This document shows, one piece after another, positions 62,950-64,000 of a stretch of 64,000 nucleotides of DNA (within the stretch, counting starts at the first letter, position 1; each line of letters opens with the position of its first letter). Under the pieces are notes generated by a model. It did no database searches and had not been told where the DNA came from. It saw nothing but the letters and a program-made list of their open reading frames with translations. A program made the translations under genes and the position numbers. Source of the DNA: Anaeromyxobacter sp. (GTDB lineage: Bacteria; Myxococcota; Myxococcia; Myxococcales; Anaeromyxobacteraceae); the NCBI GenBank assembly GCA_016718565.1, contig JADKCZ010000005.1, forward strand, positions 248,001-312,000, read 5' to 3'.

Positions 62950-63776
62950 GGCGGTGACCCCTCTGGATCGAAGCGGCGCTGGAGCTCGAGGTAGGCGAGG
63001 TAGTCGGTGGCCAGGGAGGCGTCGCGCCCCACCCGCCCCTCGGGCAGGAGCCTGGCGTGCAGCAGCTCGGCCTCCAGGCGGGAGGCCCGGCCGGCGGGCA
63101 GGTCGCCCACCTCGGCGAGCTCGCCGGCGGCCAGCGCGCCGAAGCGTGGGGCCAGCTCGGCGTACCGCATGTACTCGGCCACCACCGACTCCGGTGCCAG
63201 CCAGGCGCGCTCGCCGACCTGGCGCAGGAGCCGGGCCCGCTGCAGCCGCGCCACCAGGGCGGCGCCGTCGAGGGGCGCGCCGGAGCGCTCGGCCAGCCGG
63301 GCGGCGTCGAGCTCGGCGGGGATGGGCCGGAAGCCGTCCTCGCCGGGAGGCCCTGCCAGGGCGCGCAGGAGCGCCACCGCGCGGCAGGTGGCGTCGGCCG
63401 AGAGGAAGTCGCGGATCTGCCGGTTGGCCTGGCGCAGCCGGCGCGACAGGCGCGCCAGCAGGCGCAGCGCCACCTCGCTGCGCTCCGCCACCACCTGCTC
63501 GAAGGCCCCCTCGTCGAGCTCCAGGATGCGGGCCGCCTCGTCCACCACCGCGGTGGCGCTGCGCGGCTGGCGCTCGAGCAGGGCCATCTCGCCGAAGAAC
63601 TCGCCGGGGCCGAGGCGGGCCAGGGTGAGGGCCCGGCCACCGGTGCGCTTCTCGATGCGCACCACCCCGGCCTGGATGACGAAGAGGCGGCTGCCGGGAT
63701 CTCCCTCCTCGAAGATCACCGCGCCGGCGGGGAAGTCGCGCCCGTAGATGTCGGCGGCCGAGCGCTCTGAGGTCAT
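62946..63776 (-). CDS. Cyclic-nucleotide-binding domain protein
   Basis: A 276-aa protein from ATG 63776. The cNMP-binding domain (about 5-120) contains IYGRDFPAGAVIFEEGDPGSRLFVIQAGVVRI and the phosphate-binding cassette PGEFFGEMALLERQPRSATAVV. The C-terminal half is helical, with no clear CRP-type helix-turn-helix, so it may be a signalling adaptor rather than a DNA-binding regulator. A possible -10 TAGCGT lies about 55 nt upstream. It is coupled by ATGA overlap to the zinc-ribbon/TPR gene, suggesting cNMP-controlled assembly. Confidence 0.85.
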   Translation of the reverse strand: MTSERSAADIYGRDFPAGAVIFEEGDPGSRLFVIQAGVVRIEKRTGGRALTLARLGPGEFFGEMALLERQPRSATAVVDEAARILELDEGAFEQVVAERSEVALRLLARLSRRLRQANRQIRDFLSADATCRAVALLRALAGPPGEDGFRPIPAELDAARLAERSGAPLDGAALVARLQRARLLRQVGERAWLAPESVVAEYMRYAELAPRFGALAAGELAEVGDLPAGRASRLEAELLHARLLPEGRVGRDASLATDYLAYLELQRRFDPEGSPP

Positions 63777-63889
63777 GGTGTTCCAGGGAGCCGGCGCGAC
63801 CGGCGCCGGTCGAAACCCGTGGAGATCCGCGACGCTACACCCGAGGGGGCCTGCCATCAAGGAACCGGCGCCCCCGCCCCCCGGCGTGC

Positions 63890-63895
63890 TAGATC
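63890..63895 (+). promoter_or_regulatory. -10 box of a leaderless mRNA
   Basis: TAGATC, 6 nt before ATG 63902, no ribosome site. Confidence 0.4.
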
Positions 63896-63901
63896 GGCGC
63901 C

Positions 63902-64000
63902 ATGGCCGAGGTCGGCGACATCCTGCTCGAGCGGCTGCGCGCCTGGACCTTCGCGCTGGCCGGGGCCGGCTCCCAGGGGCGGCTCGAGAAGCTGACGCCG
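63902..64000 (+). CDS. Partial CDS, N-terminus only
   Basis: ATG 63902 opens a frame to the window edge: 33 residues beginning MAEVGDILLERLRAWTFALAG. The frame, codon bias and the TAGATC box 6 nt upstream support a real gene divergent from the cNMP-binding gene. Too short to identify. Confidence 0.5.
   Translation, partial: MAEVGDILLERLRAWTFALAGAGSQGRLEKLTP

Overview
The window is about 64 kb of very GC-rich DNA with codon third positions almost always G or C. It is densely packed with roughly 49 genes on both strands and has no rRNA, tRNA, integrase or transposase that I can see. Gene content suggests a myxobacterium (Myxococcota), plausibly Anaeromyxobacter-like: paired M16 peptidases, roadblock/LC7 and DUF4388 proteins, many lipoproteins, an RmuC homologue, a repetitive HNH-family protein, PilZ and MJ0042 zinc-ribbon/TPR proteins. 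The assignment rests on protein character only. Both edges cut genes.

Layout. 1-9.8 kb: end of an unknown beta-rich protein, a membrane sensor with only a dimerisation/phospho-acceptor domain, a GFA-fold protein, an adenine deaminase, the glyoxylate-bypass pair (long isocitrate lyase plus a divergent malate synthase) and a DUF2239 gene with a clear promoter/operator. 9.9-21 kb: cell-envelope genes, namely a rhomboid protease, a kelch-like lipoprotein, an active/inactive M16 peptidase pair and a minus-strand operon (OmpA, HEAT, HAMP, VWA lipoprotein). 21-32 kb: an SPFH-GYF-zinc-ribbon fusion, a large Cys-rich lipoprotein followed by a protein resembling the vitellogenin/lipid-transfer N-terminal module, a queuosine-precursor transporter, a methyltransferase and a roadblock/DUF4388 cassette. 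32-45 kb: a lipoprotein with 237-bp tandem repeats, an S1/P1 nuclease, a DUF697/TerB-like protein, pyruvate phosphate dikinase with a histone-like tail, MsrA and RmuC. 45-54 kb: the most repeat-rich part, with G-rich hexamer tracts, dispersed hairpin elements and a 12-bp array with GATC in exact phase. It also carries an HNH-family gene whose catalytic His cluster is out of frame, PilZ, hemerythrin, phosphatase and gamma-glutamylcyclotransferase genes, and an inositol-monophosphatase/ADP-ribosylglycohydrolase fusion. 53.6-64 kb: a hybrid histidine kinase, exonuclease III, a marR-tolC operon, and a cyclic-nucleotide-binding/TPR protein operon.

Across the window, at least a dozen first genes have a TANNNT -10-like hexamer 6-9 nt upstream of the start codon and no Shine-Dalgarno sequence. 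This suggests widespread leaderless transcription and in several cases decides the start. Genes inside operons instead have strong GGAGG-type sites or 4-bp ATGA/GTGA overlaps. Convergent genes are separated by short perfect GC hairpins without U tracts, or even share stop-codon bases.

The most unusual items are the leaderless-promoter pattern, the lipid-transfer-like gene pair (23554-28425), the two multi-domain fusions (21072-23363 and 51597-53483), the frame-disrupted HNH motif (47641-47664), and the repeat elements at 45.6-54 kb. No defence island, prophage or biosynthetic cluster is evident.
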